Below, piece by piece: positions 1 to 7,759 of a stretch of DNA of 64,000 bases (its first letter is position 1; every line of letters begins with the position of its first letter). Made by a program: the position numbers and the translations under genes. Source of the DNA: Guyparkeria halophila. Lineage in GTDB: Bacteria; Pseudomonadota; Gammaproteobacteria; Halothiobacillales; Halothiobacillaceae. The notes beneath the pieces were generated by a model. It was not told where the DNA came from, did not search any database, and saw nothing but the letters and a program-made list of their open reading frames with translations. Location of the stretch: contig NZ_CP140153.1 of NCBI RefSeq assembly GCF_034479635.1, positions 1,123,501 through 1,187,500 on the forward strand, read 5' to 3'.

Positions 1-482
1 CCGTCGGCGGTCTCCTTGGCGTGCAGCAGGATGTCCTCGATGCCGGCGAAGTACTTCATCGGGTTGGACAGGGCGGTGCCGCCGAGCAGTTCGCCGCTAG
101 CGAGTTTCGGCAGGACGGTGTCCTTCAAATGCTGGTTGTCGGAGTTCTCGACATACCAGGCCACGGCGTCCTGGCACCAGGTCATGAAGCCGGTGGACAT
201 GCACTCGGCCGAGATGCGGTCCATGTCGTCGATGGCCGCGGCGATATCCATGCCGGCCGGGTTCTGCGAGGAAAGGTGGTGGCGATAGGCCCCGGCTGCA
301 CCGATTTCGTGCAACAGGTCGGCAGGGTATTCGCCATGGTCGATCGCGATCACCTTCGGCTTGAGCGCGCGACGGATGACCGTGTCGAGATCGGCCGGTG
401 CCTCGGATTTCAGAAAGCTCGGCACAGCGGGTGGTGCCGCATTCGGTCGAGCCGCCACGGGGTCGTGGGTAGCGAGGTTCAT
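1..482 (-). CDS. Acyl-CoA dehydrogenase-family flavoprotein (SfnB-like), N-terminal part only
   Basis: An open frame runs from the ATG at 482 to the window edge without a stop (160 codons), so the C-terminal part is missing. A GGAG Shine-Dalgarno lies 8 nt upstream of the ATG. The visible part matches the N-terminal helical and start of the middle domain of acyl-CoA dehydrogenase/DszC-type flavoproteins: a short leader, then helices, then the stretch GELLGGTALSNPMKYFAG, where this superfamily begins to form the flavin and substrate pocket. In sulfur-related members (SfnB, DszC) the fold works as a flavin-dependent monooxygenase or desulfurizing enzyme. The gene follows an OsmC-family gene by 54 bp in the same direction and is probably co-transcribed. 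Family is fairly secure; the SfnB-like subfamily and any sulfur role are inference. Confidence 0.7.
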   Translation of the reverse strand, partial: MNLATHDPVAARPNAAPPAVPSFLKSEAPADLDTVIRRALKPKVIAIDHGEYPADLLHEIGAAGAYRHHLSSQNPAGMDIAAAIDDMDRISAECMSTGFMTWCQDAVAWYVENSDNQHLKDTVLPKLASGELLGGTALSNPMKYFAGIEDILLHAKETAD

Positions 483-536
483 GGAATCATCTCCGAAAGA
501 GGGCCCGGACGTACCGGGCCGTTGACGTCGCGTCGA

Positions 537-1100
537 TCAGGCGAGATGGCAGGAGAGATCGACCGGGCGGGTCATGGTGTTGGCCACCGGTGACCACTTC
601 TCGGCGGTATCCAGCAGGTCCTGCAGGTCTTTGTCACTGATCGGGTCGACCGTCTCGACGTCGAAGTAGACGCGGATGGCGGTAAAGCCCAGCGGCTTCG
701 ATTCGTCGAGATCGCCGGTGCCCCAGACGGCGGTGACGTTGATGTCCGCTTCCATGTTCAGCTCGAGCTTGCTGATCTTGATCTGGCGGGCGGTGGCATT
801 GGCGTGCACGCCGACGGCCAGACAGGCGCCCAGGGCGGCCAGGGTGGCCTCGGACGGGTTCGGGGCGGTGTCGTCGCCCAGCAGGTGCGGCGGCTCGTCA
901 ACCACCACCGGGTCGAGATCGCGGATGTAGGTCAGGTTGCGAAAGCGGCCTTCGCAGACGGTCTTCGCCTTGAGTGTGACCACCGCGTCCGGGTTGGCCT
1001 TGCCCTTCTCGCTCAGCGCCTTGAGGCCGTCGGCATCGATTTCCTTGATTGCCTGGCGGATGCAGGACGGGGCGACGGGTTGGGCGGTTGTTGTGCTCAT
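537..1100 (-). CDS. OsmC-family protein lacking the usual second catalytic cysteine
   Basis: 187 aa, with GGAG 9 nt before the ATG. The OsmC/Ohr fold is indicated by the N-terminal helix, the PNPSEATLAALGACLAVGVH segment carrying the first conserved cysteine (C93), and a C-terminal alpha/beta half ending in KWSPVANTMTRPV. In peroxidatic OsmC/Ohr enzymes the second active-site cysteine sits in a CPxxN-like motif. Here that position is S170 (SPVAN), so the classical dithiol peroxidase mechanism looks unavailable. A remote C184 near the terminus could substitute, but that is speculative. The gene is first in an operon with the downstream flavoprotein and is preceded by a sigma-54-type promoter candidate. 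The physiological substrate is unknown; a sulfur or persulfide role would fit the neighbour but is not shown. Confidence 0.85.
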   Translation of the reverse strand: MSTTTAQPVAPSCIRQAIKEIDADGLKALSEKGKANPDAVVTLKAKTVCEGRFRNLTYIRDLDPVVVDEPPHLLGDDTAPNPSEATLAALGACLAVGVHANATARQIKISKLELNMEADINVTAVWGTGDLDESKPLGFTAIRVYFDVETVDPISDKDLQDLLDTAEKWSPVANTMTRPVDLSCHLA

Positions 1101-1179
1101 GAGTATTCACTCCGGTTTTGGATTGGCTTGGACGTGGGCCGGGATCTCGCTGGACGAGTCCCGCCCTCGCCTACTGCAT

Positions 1180-1195
1180 TGCAGAGGCTGTGCCA
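1180..1195 (-). promoter_or_regulatory. Candidate sigma-54 (-24/-12) promoter for the OsmC operon
   Basis: On the minus strand the sequence is TGGCACAGCCTCTGCA. This keeps the invariant GG and GC of the RpoN consensus TGGCACGNNNNTTGCW at the correct spacing, with one mismatch in the -12 TT. Transcription would start near 1168, giving a leader of about 70 nt before the OsmC gene. Paired palindromes lie about 90-135 bp upstream, at typical enhancer distance. Confidence 0.55.
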
Positions 1196-1270
1196 ACAAA
1201 CCGAAATGGCGTCAACGCGCCGTTTGCGAGTATTTGGGGCAGGGTTGCCCCGTGGTGGGGCGCGCAGTGT

Positions 1271-1315
1271 CGGACAATGTCCGGTGTTTGTGCGGGGCGG
1301 GGCGGACAATGTCCG
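1271..1315. promoter_or_regulatory. Two identical 13-bp palindromic operators, 32 bp apart
   Basis: CGGACAATGTCCG occurs at 1271-1283 and again, identically, at 1303-1315. Each is a perfect inverted repeat (CGGACA/TGTCCG) around one central base. The 32-bp start-to-start spacing is three helical turns, placing both sites on the same DNA face. Their distance from the -24/-12 element suggests binding sites for a bacterial enhancer-binding protein. They could instead serve the divergent cynS gene. The cognate regulator is not in this window. Confidence 0.6.
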
Positions 1316-1379
1316 ATTTGAGGTGGGTCGTCAGGTGAGGGTGTCATCTAACCCTATGAAATAAAGTGAAAAACGATGC

Positions 1380-1396
1380 TTGGCAGGCTTCTTGTA
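1380..1396 (+). promoter_or_regulatory. Weak -24/-12-like element upstream of cynS
   Basis: TTGGCAGGCTTCTTGTA has the TTGGCA and TTG blocks of a sigma-54 promoter at the right spacing, but the invariant GC of the -12 element is GT. It lies about 70 bp before the cynS start. It may be a degenerate RpoN promoter, which would suit nitrogen-regulated cyanate use, or chance. Confidence 0.25.
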
Positions 1397-1464
1397 ACGA
1401 CAGGGGGCAGTGGCCCTGTCGGCCACGACGACAAAACCCGAGATCCCGCTACGGAGATGCCCTC

Positions 1465-1908
1465 ATGATGACCAAGCACGCACTGACCGACCTGATCCTG
1501 GAAAAGAAGACCCAACTCGGCCTGTCCTGGGCCGATATCGCCAGCGGCGTCGGCCTGTCCCCGACCTTCGTCACCTCGGCCTGCCTGGGCATGAACAGCC
1601 TCAAGCCCGAGTTCGCCGACAAGCTGGTCGCCATCCTGGAGTTGCCGGGCGAGGCCAAGGCCGCGATTGAGGCCTGCCCGATGAAGACCTGGGAGCAGAC
1701 CGTGCCGACCGACCCGCTGATCTACCGTATCTACGAGGTGATGGGCGTCTACGGCCCGACCATCAAGGAGCTGATCCACGAGGAATTCGGCGACGGCATC
1801 ATGAGCGCGATCGACTTCTCGCTCGATATCGGCCGCGAGGCCAACCCGGCCGGTGATCGCGTCGTGATCACCATGAATGGCAAGTTCCTGCCCTACAAGT
1901 CATGGTGA
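1465..1908 (+). CDS. cynS: Cyanate hydratase (cyanase)
   Basis: 147 aa. The enzyme converts cyanate and bicarbonate to ammonia and CO2 in the cytoplasm as a decamer. The N-terminal helix-turn-helix-like half (about residues 7-75) is followed by the catalytic half. The three catalytic residues are present as R88, E91 (YRIYEVMGVYG) and S114 (DGIMSAIDF), with the same spacing as R96, E99 and S122 of the E. coli enzyme. The ATG at 1465 has GGAG 8 nt upstream; the frame is open further upstream, but those residues do not match the family. The adjacent ATG at 1468 is an alternative. No cyanate transporter, CynR or carbonic anhydrase gene adjoins it. In a sulfur oxidizer cyanate may come from thiocyanate breakdown, which is inference. 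Confidence 0.95.
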   Translation: MMTKHALTDLILEKKTQLGLSWADIASGVGLSPTFVTSACLGMNSLKPEFADKLVAILELPGEAKAAIEACPMKTWEQTVPTDPLIYRIYEVMGVYGPTIKELIHEEFGDGIMSAIDFSLDIGREANPAGDRVVITMNGKFLPYKSW

Positions 1909-1952
1909 TTCCACGGTGACACCGCGGGTCGCCTGATGCGGCCCGGCAAGCG

Positions 1953-1981
1953 AAAAGGCGCGTCACGGACGCGCCTTTTTT
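1953..1981. terminator. Bidirectional rho-independent terminator after cynS
   Basis: An 8-bp GC stem (GGCGCGTC 1957-1964, GACGCGCC 1968-1975) with loop ACG is flanked by AAAA on the left and TTTTTT on the right. It can terminate cynS from the left and the converging gene ending at 2005 from the right. Confidence 0.9.
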
Positions 1982-2004
1982 CATGGGCCGAGAAGTGCAC
2001 CGGT

Positions 2005-2385
2005 TCAGATGGGGTGCAGCGTCATGACGAAGGTCCCGCTCGGGTCCTCGTCGCGCCGGCCGTCGACGGTGTCCCGCATCCGGCCGGCGAACTGGTCGCG
2101 CGAGGATTTAACGATGGCCTGGTCGCCGGAGATCATGTGGGCGTTTCGTAGCGATGCCGGCGGCTCGGGCACGATGATCGCGACATCGCCATCTTCGGTA
2201 TAGCCGACATAGCCATGCAGGTCATGTCGGTCGTTGTTGATAAACAGCCGAAAATCCTCGCTGTGCCCCTCGCTCATGCGTCGATCCAGGCTCATCTCCT
2301 CACCGAGGCCCTTGAGGTATTCGTCCGCCTCTTGCAGCAGTTCATCGCTGAACCGCGACTTGTCATTGATCCGGTCTGCCGACAT
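2005..2385 (-). CDS. Hypothetical acidic soluble protein
   Basis: 126 aa from the ATG at 2385, which has a GGGAGGG Shine-Dalgarno about 7 nt upstream; the frame continues further upstream but without a comparable ribosome site. There is no signal peptide, membrane segment or cysteine motif. The first 50 residues are charged and probably helical (DELLQEADEYLKGLGEEM). The middle looks like beta strands (DFRLFINNDRHDLHGYVGYT, then GDVAIIVPEPP). I do not recognise the family. It converges on cynS through a shared terminator and is divergent from the membrane-protein gene at 2625. No function is proposed. Confidence 0.65.
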   Translation of the reverse strand: MSADRINDKSRFSDELLQEADEYLKGLGEEMSLDRRMSEGHSEDFRLFINNDRHDLHGYVGYTEDGDVAIIVPEPPASLRNAHMISGDQAIVKSSRDQFAGRMRDTVDGRRDEDPSGTFVMTLHPI

Positions 2386-2624
2386 CGCTCGGCCCTCCCT
2401 TGTGCGCGGATGGGCGGTCCTGGCCCACCCTTCCATTCGACTGATAGTAGCCCAACGACCGGGGATGTCCTGTGATGGATGCGCACGTCGTTAAGACGCC
2501 TCGAGGGGTTGGCCTTTGACCGTCTTCAATCGGATGCAGCAAACAACATAGCTGGCTAATGATATGCTTACTTTTCACATGAACGGGAGCGGCCGCGTGG
2601 AATGCCGCAGGAGAGGGAGTTTGC

Positions 2625-3026
2625 ATGCTGATGCTGGAGGTTAAAGACGTCGGGTGGTGGTACTGGCTGGTGACGGCCGTGTTGCTCGGTTACGGGCTAT
2701 TGGTCGACCCCGTGGGGCTGCTGCTGGCGGTGGGTCTGACCCTGATCAACCTGGCTCACTTCGCCGTGCGCGCGGACCGGTTGACCGCCTTTCCGGTGCA
2801 GGTGCGATTCTTCTATCTACTGCTGCTACTGGTCGCGCTGCCCGAGCCGATGCGCTGGTTGTTCTGGATTCCGATGATCGGCACCTGGGCCCAGGTGCTG
2901 GTGGGCTACTGCACCATGGCGCGCTTGGTGTCGCTGCTGCCCTGGAATCGGAGCGAACCGCTGACTTGGCGTCTGGTGTGGCGCCGGTTTGCCTCCATGC
3001 CGGTGCGCGGCAGCGTGGCCGATTGA
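2625..3026 (+). CDS. Small integral membrane protein of unknown function
   Basis: 133 aa with a strong purine-rich ribosome site (AGGAGAGGGAG) 5 nt before the ATG. Four hydrophobic segments are visible, at about residues 11-30, 30-48, 62-75 and 78-98, the last two separated by a PEPMRW turn. A basic C-terminal tail (WRLVWRRF) is probably cytoplasmic. No family is recognised. It lies alone between a divergent hypothetical gene and a bidirectional terminator that separates it from dabA. A role in carbon uptake is not supported by anything except proximity. Confidence 0.7.
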   Translation: MLMLEVKDVGWWYWLVTAVLLGYGLLVDPVGLLLAVGLTLINLAHFAVRADRLTAFPVQVRFFYLLLLLVALPEPMRWLFWIPMIGTWAQVLVGYCTMARLVSLLPWNRSEPLTWRLVWRRFASMPVRGSVAD

Positions 3027-3064
3027 AGCGATACGCCTCGCGATTGACGATGACCGGATAAAGA

Positions 3065-3100
3065 AAAGGGCGCGGATGAATCCGCGCCCTTTGTCGTTTT
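3065..3100. terminator. Bidirectional terminator between membrane-protein gene and dabA
   Basis: A 12-bp stem, AAAGGGCGCGGA (3065-3076) with TCCGCGCCCTTT (3081-3092), has loop TGAA. It is T-rich downstream on the plus strand, and on the minus strand the stem is followed by TTTTCTTTAT. It serves both converging units. Confidence 0.9.
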
Positions 3101-3130
3101 CGGTGTCGTTACCGGGGAATGTCGGTGACC

Positions 3131-5608
3131 TCAGGCCGTTTCGGCCACCCAGTCACCATGACCGCGCCGACGGAACACTTCGCCCGCGTCATCGAGGCGC
3201 AGCAGCGTCAACCAGCGGTTGTCGATCAGGTGTTGCAGCGTCTCGTTGCCGGCGATGATGGTGTCGATCGCCTCGGCGGGCGCCTCGATGAAGGCCGACA
3301 GGCGCAGCGGCTCGTGGCGCCAGTCCTCGCCGTCGTGCAGCGACTGCATCGACAGGCCGACCCGCAGGTCGCCGCCGTTGCCCTCGAGCACGCCAACCAG
3401 GCCGCCGACCACGTTGTGCAGCACCTTGTTGCCCGAGCCCTGGCGCTCGTTGTCGACCGTCGAGCCGTAGTACTGCAGGTTGATCCAGCTCGCCACCACC
3501 AGCGGGGCGGTCAGGATCAGCTCGAGCACGCCGAAGCCCTCGTCCTGGCGCCAGTCGTAGTCGTGCAGGAACGACCGGCCGGCCAGATCCAGGTCGCGGG
3601 TGCGCTCGCGCGGGGCGGCGATGAAGGCGGCGTTGCCGGCCAGCCCCCATTCCGGGCGCACCTCGGACCAGTCCCGGCCCCGATGCGTCACGGACTTGCG
3701 GGCCGCTTCGCGGTCCGCCGGGTTGTCGTTCAGGTTCTCGCGCAGCGTGACCAGCCGCTCGAGACGGGTGAGGTCACCGGCCTGTCCCAGTGCCTGGCGC
3801 AGCTCGGCGAGTTTCGATGGCTCAACCGTCCCCTCGTCGAGGTCGAGCAGGTCGACCTCGTCGGTGGTGGTGTCGTGCAGCGCGGCGACAAAGCGTGTGT
3901 CCTCCGGAATCTCGATGCCCCGCTCGGCGAGCCCCGGCCGGATTGCCGGATCATTGAGCAGGTCGGCGGCCACCCGCGCACTGATCTCGCCGGTCTGCCC
4001 GGCGCAGGCACCGCAATCCAGGCCCGCCCGGTGCGGGTTGTTGGTCGTGGTGCTGCCGTGGCCTGCCAAGAGCACGATCGGGGCGAGCTGCCCGGTCAGT
4101 CCCAGGCCGCGCAAGATGCCTTCGGCCATGCCCACGCGGGCGTCGAGGTCGGCCTCGGTGGCGAGCGCCGGGTGCACCCGGGCGCGTTCCTCGTCGGTGA
4201 GCCCGGCCTGGTCCGGCGGCGGGGCCGGCGTGTGCCAGCCGAGCGTGTCGCCGATCAGCTTGGGGATGTAGGTCAGGCCGGCCGACTCGACGAAGGTGAA
4301 GCAGGAGGCGGCCGAGAGCTTGAACTGCTTCCACGACAGGGTGTTGCCGACGCGCTGCTCGCGGCGGGTGGCGAGATCCTCGTCGCCCTCGACGCGATCG
4401 GCGACCTCGATGCCCGGGTTGAGCAGCACCGGCGTGTGCGTGCGGCAGGTCGACTCGCCCAGGCGGCTATAGGAAAGCGGCACGCCGAAGAACCCGGCAA
4501 AGCCGATGGTCTGCGCACCGGGAAAGCTCGTTTCCAGGTGACGGCGAAAGACCTCCGAGCGCACGTCGATGCAGAACGCGGCCTGGACCGGCGGACGGCC
4601 GGCCTCGGCGCGCGTGCCGGTCGCGGCATGGAAATGCCGGATGACCGGATCGCGGAAGGCGATTTCCGTGGCCGTGAGCATGACCTCGTCGATGACCGCC
4701 TCGTGCTGGGCGGCGGCGATCGCCTCGTGGTGACGCTCGATCTCCCGCTGCCATTCGCGCCGGATCGCGGCGCTGTCGGTGGCCTTGAGGGCGAGTGCTT
4801 CCCAGACCAGCCGCACGGCGAGCAGGTCGGTGAGGTCCTGGTTGCTCCCGCCGGTCAGTTCCGCGCCCCACAGGCGGTAACGGCAATAGGCGGCCCAGCC
4901 GTTGATCGATTTCAGCGCGGCGAACAGGTAGTCCGCGTGCACCGAGTCGGGCAGCTGCAGGGTCTCGATCGCCCAGGCGATGGCCTCGATCGGGTCGACC
5001 GGCACGTCACGCAGGTAGCGACGGGCCTTCCCCAGACCGGCCGCCTGGGCGCTGCGGTCGATCAGCGTGTATTCGCGCCAGGCGCGATACAGCGCCTCGC
5101 TTTCGTCGGGTGCGTTCCAGATCGCCTGACCGCGGTCGAAATGCGCGGCGAGGAAATGGCTGATCTGATCGACCACGAAGATCGAGATCGGCGCCGAGCC
5201 GGGACGGTCGAGCTTTTCCACCAGCATGGGCACCGGCGTGCTGGTCGCACGGGGCGACTCGAGGGCGTCGATGACCGTTTCGACGGCCACGGGGCGGCCC
5301 AGCTGCTCGACGGCCCGTTCGATGTGGGAGCGGGCCAGGCGGCCGTCGCGCCAACGTGCGGCGTACCACTCGTGATCCATGGCGGTGCGCTCGCCGGCGA
5401 TCGCGCCCAGATAGCCACTGGCCTGGCTGAAGGTCTGATCGATCAGGCCGAGGTAGGGATTGACCGCGACGAACGAGTCCAGCGGCCAGAGCGGGGCGAT
5501 CTTGCGACCGGCCGACTCGGCCAGTTGACGCACCTGCTCGAGATCGAGTCGCTCGCGCGTTTGCGATGCTTGGGCGTTGGTTTGCTGTGCTTGCGTTGCC
5601 AGAGTCAT
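3131..5608 (-). CDS. dabA: DabA, zinc-binding carbonic-anhydrase-like subunit of the DAB inorganic-carbon accumulation complex
   Basis: 825 aa (DUF2309/UPF0753). The ATG at 5608 has GGGAGGA upstream; the frame extends further but overlaps dabB. DabA couples vectorial CO2 hydration to ion flow through the membrane partner DabB, raising cytoplasmic bicarbonate for carboxysomes. The expected zinc ligands of the beta-carbonic-anhydrase-like site are visible: C346 and D348 in FCIDVRSE, and H517 and C532 in LLAGHGSTTTNNPHRAGLDC. They keep the spacing of C351, D353, H524 and C539 in the Halothiobacillus neapolitanus protein. There is no signal peptide, consistent with a cytoplasmic face. It lies 31 bp downstream of dabB in one operon, with a shared terminator at 3065-3100. 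Identification is strong; activity is inferred from conserved residues. Confidence 0.95.
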   Translation of the reverse strand: MTLATQAQQTNAQASQTRERLDLEQVRQLAESAGRKIAPLWPLDSFVAVNPYLGLIDQTFSQASGYLGAIAGERTAMDHEWYAARWRDGRLARSHIERAVEQLGRPVAVETVIDALESPRATSTPVPMLVEKLDRPGSAPISIFVVDQISHFLAAHFDRGQAIWNAPDESEALYRAWREYTLIDRSAQAAGLGKARRYLRDVPVDPIEAIAWAIETLQLPDSVHADYLFAALKSINGWAAYCRYRLWGAELTGGSNQDLTDLLAVRLVWEALALKATDSAAIRREWQREIERHHEAIAAAQHEAVIDEVMLTATEIAFRDPVIRHFHAATGTRAEAGRPPVQAAFCIDVRSEVFRRHLETSFPGAQTIGFAGFFGVPLSYSRLGESTCRTHTPVLLNPGIEVADRVEGDEDLATRREQRVGNTLSWKQFKLSAASCFTFVESAGLTYIPKLIGDTLGWHTPAPPPDQAGLTDEERARVHPALATEADLDARVGMAEGILRGLGLTGQLAPIVLLAGHGSTTTNNPHRAGLDCGACAGQTGEISARVAADLLNDPAIRPGLAERGIEIPEDTRFVAALHDTTTDEVDLLDLDEGTVEPSKLAELRQALGQAGDLTRLERLVTLRENLNDNPADREAARKSVTHRGRDWSEVRPEWGLAGNAAFIAAPRERTRDLDLAGRSFLHDYDWRQDEGFGVLELILTAPLVVASWINLQYYGSTVDNERQGSGNKVLHNVVGGLVGVLEGNGGDLRVGLSMQSLHDGEDWRHEPLRLSAFIEAPAEAIDTIIAGNETLQHLIDNRWLTLLRLDDAGEVFRRRGHGDWVAETA

Positions 5609-5639
5609 GGCAGTGTCCTCCCGGGTGGTAACCGGCGAA

Positions 5640-7298
5640 TCAGTATTGGGTGGCGGCTGTCTGCGTCTTGACCGCCTCGGTACGCGAGCGGTGCTGACCG
5701 ACCTTGTGCGGCCACAGGCGGTGCGCGGCGCGCTCGACCAGCAGGTCGACATACAGCCCGTTGTACAGATGCACGAACAGTCCCTTGCGGCCCGAGCCGT
5801 TGAAGTGATCGCGACCGGGGCCCTGCAGCCAGGCCAGGAACAGGAAGCTGATGGTGGTCAGCGCCAGCATCAGGCCGTAGGCCGGTGTCAGGGTGTCCGG
5901 GATCGCGCCTACCGTCGGGCCGAACAGGGTGACGAACGCCTCGTGCAGCGCGAAGTAGACGACCGCCATGATCGCGGCCAGTCCCGCGGCCCGGGCGATG
6001 CCGACGCCGGTCGGGGCGATGGCGATCGCCTTGAGTACCAGTTGGGCGACGGCCAGAGCGACGATGGCGACCAGGGCGATCAGTGCCGGCTCGTGGCTGA
6101 CCGACAGCCCCAGGGCCGCGGCCAGTGCCGTGGTCAGTACGAGACTGGCGACGATCGTGGCCGCCCAGGTGCCGATACCGATGCGGCGACGCGCGGCGGG
6201 CTTGGGCTGGCGCAACTGGTCGGGGATGCTGCCGGCCGCGAGGAAGGCATGCGCCTTGTAGAGCGAGTGGCCGACCAGGTGCAGCAGCGCCAGCGCGAAC
6301 AGCCCCAGGCCCAGCTCCAGCAGCATGAAACCGAGCTGACCGGTGGTCGACCAGGCCAGCGAGGACTTGACCGCCGTCTGCGTGAGCATGACCAAGGAGG
6401 CGATCACCAGGGTGGCCAGCCCGACGATGGCGAGCAGGAACAGCGCGCTGCCCTGGGCGAGCAGGAAGTCGCTGGTGCGCAGTACGATGATCGCGCCGCT
6501 GTAGACGATGCCCGCGTGCATCAGGGCCGACACCGGCGTGGGTGCCTCCATCACCTGCAACAGCCAGCCGTGAAACGGGAACTGCGCGCTCTTGAGGATC
6601 GCGGCAAGCACGATCAGGAAGGCCGCGGCATGCATGCCCAGCGGCATGCCGTCCTGGGCGTGCGCCCACTCGGCGATCGCGTCGAACTGCAGACTGCCGA
6701 CCTGCTGGCCGATCAGCACGGTTGCCGCCACTAGGCAGGCATCCGCGCTGCGGCTGAACAGCGATTTCTTGTGCGTGGCCATGACCGCGCGCGGCCGGTC
6801 CGGGTAGAACAGCAGCAGCTTGTGCAGTGAGAAGCCGGTCAGGATGATCGCGAGCGTGAACAAGGCGAGGTTGGCGGCGATCACGACCACCATGAAGAAG
6901 CCGGCGGTGAGTGCCAGCAGGCGGAAGAAGCGTGCCTGCTGGGGATCGCCATCGAGGTATTTCTCGCTGTAGCGAGCGATCAGGGTCACGACCAGGGCCA
7001 CCAGTACGGCAAGTGCCATGGTGAGCTGGTCGACCTGGATCGACAGCGCCAGCGCGCCAATGTCCGCCGGCAGGGGCAGGGCGGCAATCGTCAACGGCGC
7101 CCGGTCACCGGCGAGGAAGAGGATAGTGGCGGTAACGGCCAGCGCCAGCGCACCGATGGCCGACCAGCGCACACGGCGACGATAGCGGCCTGCCGCCTCG
7201 ACCCCTGCGCTGGTGGCAGGGATTGCCGCCATCAACAGGAGCAAGGGCATCAGGGCGAGCAGGATGCCGGCAAGCGGCCAGGTGGTGAGTGTGTTCAT
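5640..7298 (-). CDS. dabB: DabB, NuoL/Mrp-type membrane subunit of the DAB complex
   Basis: 552 aa, a multi-pass membrane protein of the proton-conducting transporter family (NuoL/M/N and MrpA/D relatives, PF00361). The ATG at 7298 follows GGAGGG; residues upstream in the open frame are not hydrophobic and lack a ribosome site. About 14 hydrophobic segments begin at PLAGILLALMPLLLLMAA. The transporter core includes FPFHGWLLQVMEAPTPVSAL and HAGIVYSGAIIVL, matching the conserved TM7-TM8 ion-path region. The C-terminal part is shorter than in NuoL and lacks its long lateral helix. In the DAB system it provides cation or proton coupling for DabA. First gene of the dabB-dabA operon, divergent from a LysR gene. 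Confidence 0.93.
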   Translation of the reverse strand: MNTLTTWPLAGILLALMPLLLLMAAIPATSAGVEAAGRYRRRVRWSAIGALALAVTATILFLAGDRAPLTIAALPLPADIGALALSIQVDQLTMALAVLVALVVTLIARYSEKYLDGDPQQARFFRLLALTAGFFMVVVIAANLALFTLAIILTGFSLHKLLLFYPDRPRAVMATHKKSLFSRSADACLVAATVLIGQQVGSLQFDAIAEWAHAQDGMPLGMHAAAFLIVLAAILKSAQFPFHGWLLQVMEAPTPVSALMHAGIVYSGAIIVLRTSDFLLAQGSALFLLAIVGLATLVIASLVMLTQTAVKSSLAWSTTGQLGFMLLELGLGLFALALLHLVGHSLYKAHAFLAAGSIPDQLRQPKPAARRRIGIGTWAATIVASLVLTTALAAALGLSVSHEPALIALVAIVALAVAQLVLKAIAIAPTGVGIARAAGLAAIMAVVYFALHEAFVTLFGPTVGAIPDTLTPAYGLMLALTTISFLFLAWLQGPGRDHFNGSGRKGLFVHLYNGLYVDLLVERAAHRLWPHKVGQHRSRTEAVKTQTAATQY

Positions 7299-7396
7299 GG
7301 TGTCCCTCCGGTCAGGCTGGTTGATCGGGTCCACTGGAGGAGTCCAGACGGTCCCGCCGGCAACAGGCAAGGTAGTGACGTGCCCAATCAATCACC

Positions 7397-7730
7397 AATT
7401 CGAATTCCCGAAGCGGTCCATTGAGTATCATCTATGTTTGGGTTTTCACGCGATATCCCGGGCAATGCATGAGGGCGTTTTTCCTCCAGATCGGCTCTCA
7501 GGCCCGACGTGGCGGGCTATCGTTAACGCATAGACCACCGTCGATGGTGGGAGCCGCTCCGGTCTATGGATAGACCAGAATCGATGGGTGTGGTGGGAAA
7601 TCCCAATGGGATAAAGGGAAGATTGCGCCATCGCGCGAGCGGCGAATCCCCGCTGCCTGCCCCAGTGCCCGCCTCGGCGTCCATTCGGATCGACCTGGTT
7701 GCCGCTGTTGCATAGAATCTGTTCTATGCA
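7397..7730. promoter_or_regulatory. Divergent dab/lysR control region with dyads and direct repeats
   Basis: The 461 bp between dabB and lysR hold no gene. ATAGACCAnnnTCGATGG occurs at 7530-7547 and 7570-7587 (15 of 18 identical, 40 bp apart). The second copy overlaps a perfect inverted repeat, GGTCTAT-GG-ATAGACC (7561-7576). A 9-bp perfect dyad, TGCATAGAA/TTCTATGCA with a 4-nt loop, lies at 7709-7730, 30 bp before the lysR start. An AT-rich palindrome, AATTCGAATT, is at 7397-7406. All the larger dyads share ATAGA, as expected for one regulator binding several sites, most likely the LysR protein. No clear -35/-10 pair could be assigned. Confidence 0.55.
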
Positions 7731-7759
7731 GGCGATGAAAGATGGCAAGGAGAGAAATG

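Noticed and set aside
3119-5671. 850-codon open frame on the plus strand opposite dabA
   Set aside because: It mirrors the dabA coding frame in high-GC DNA, has Arg/Gln/Val/Gly-rich low-information sequence and no family features. dabA on the other strand is unambiguous.
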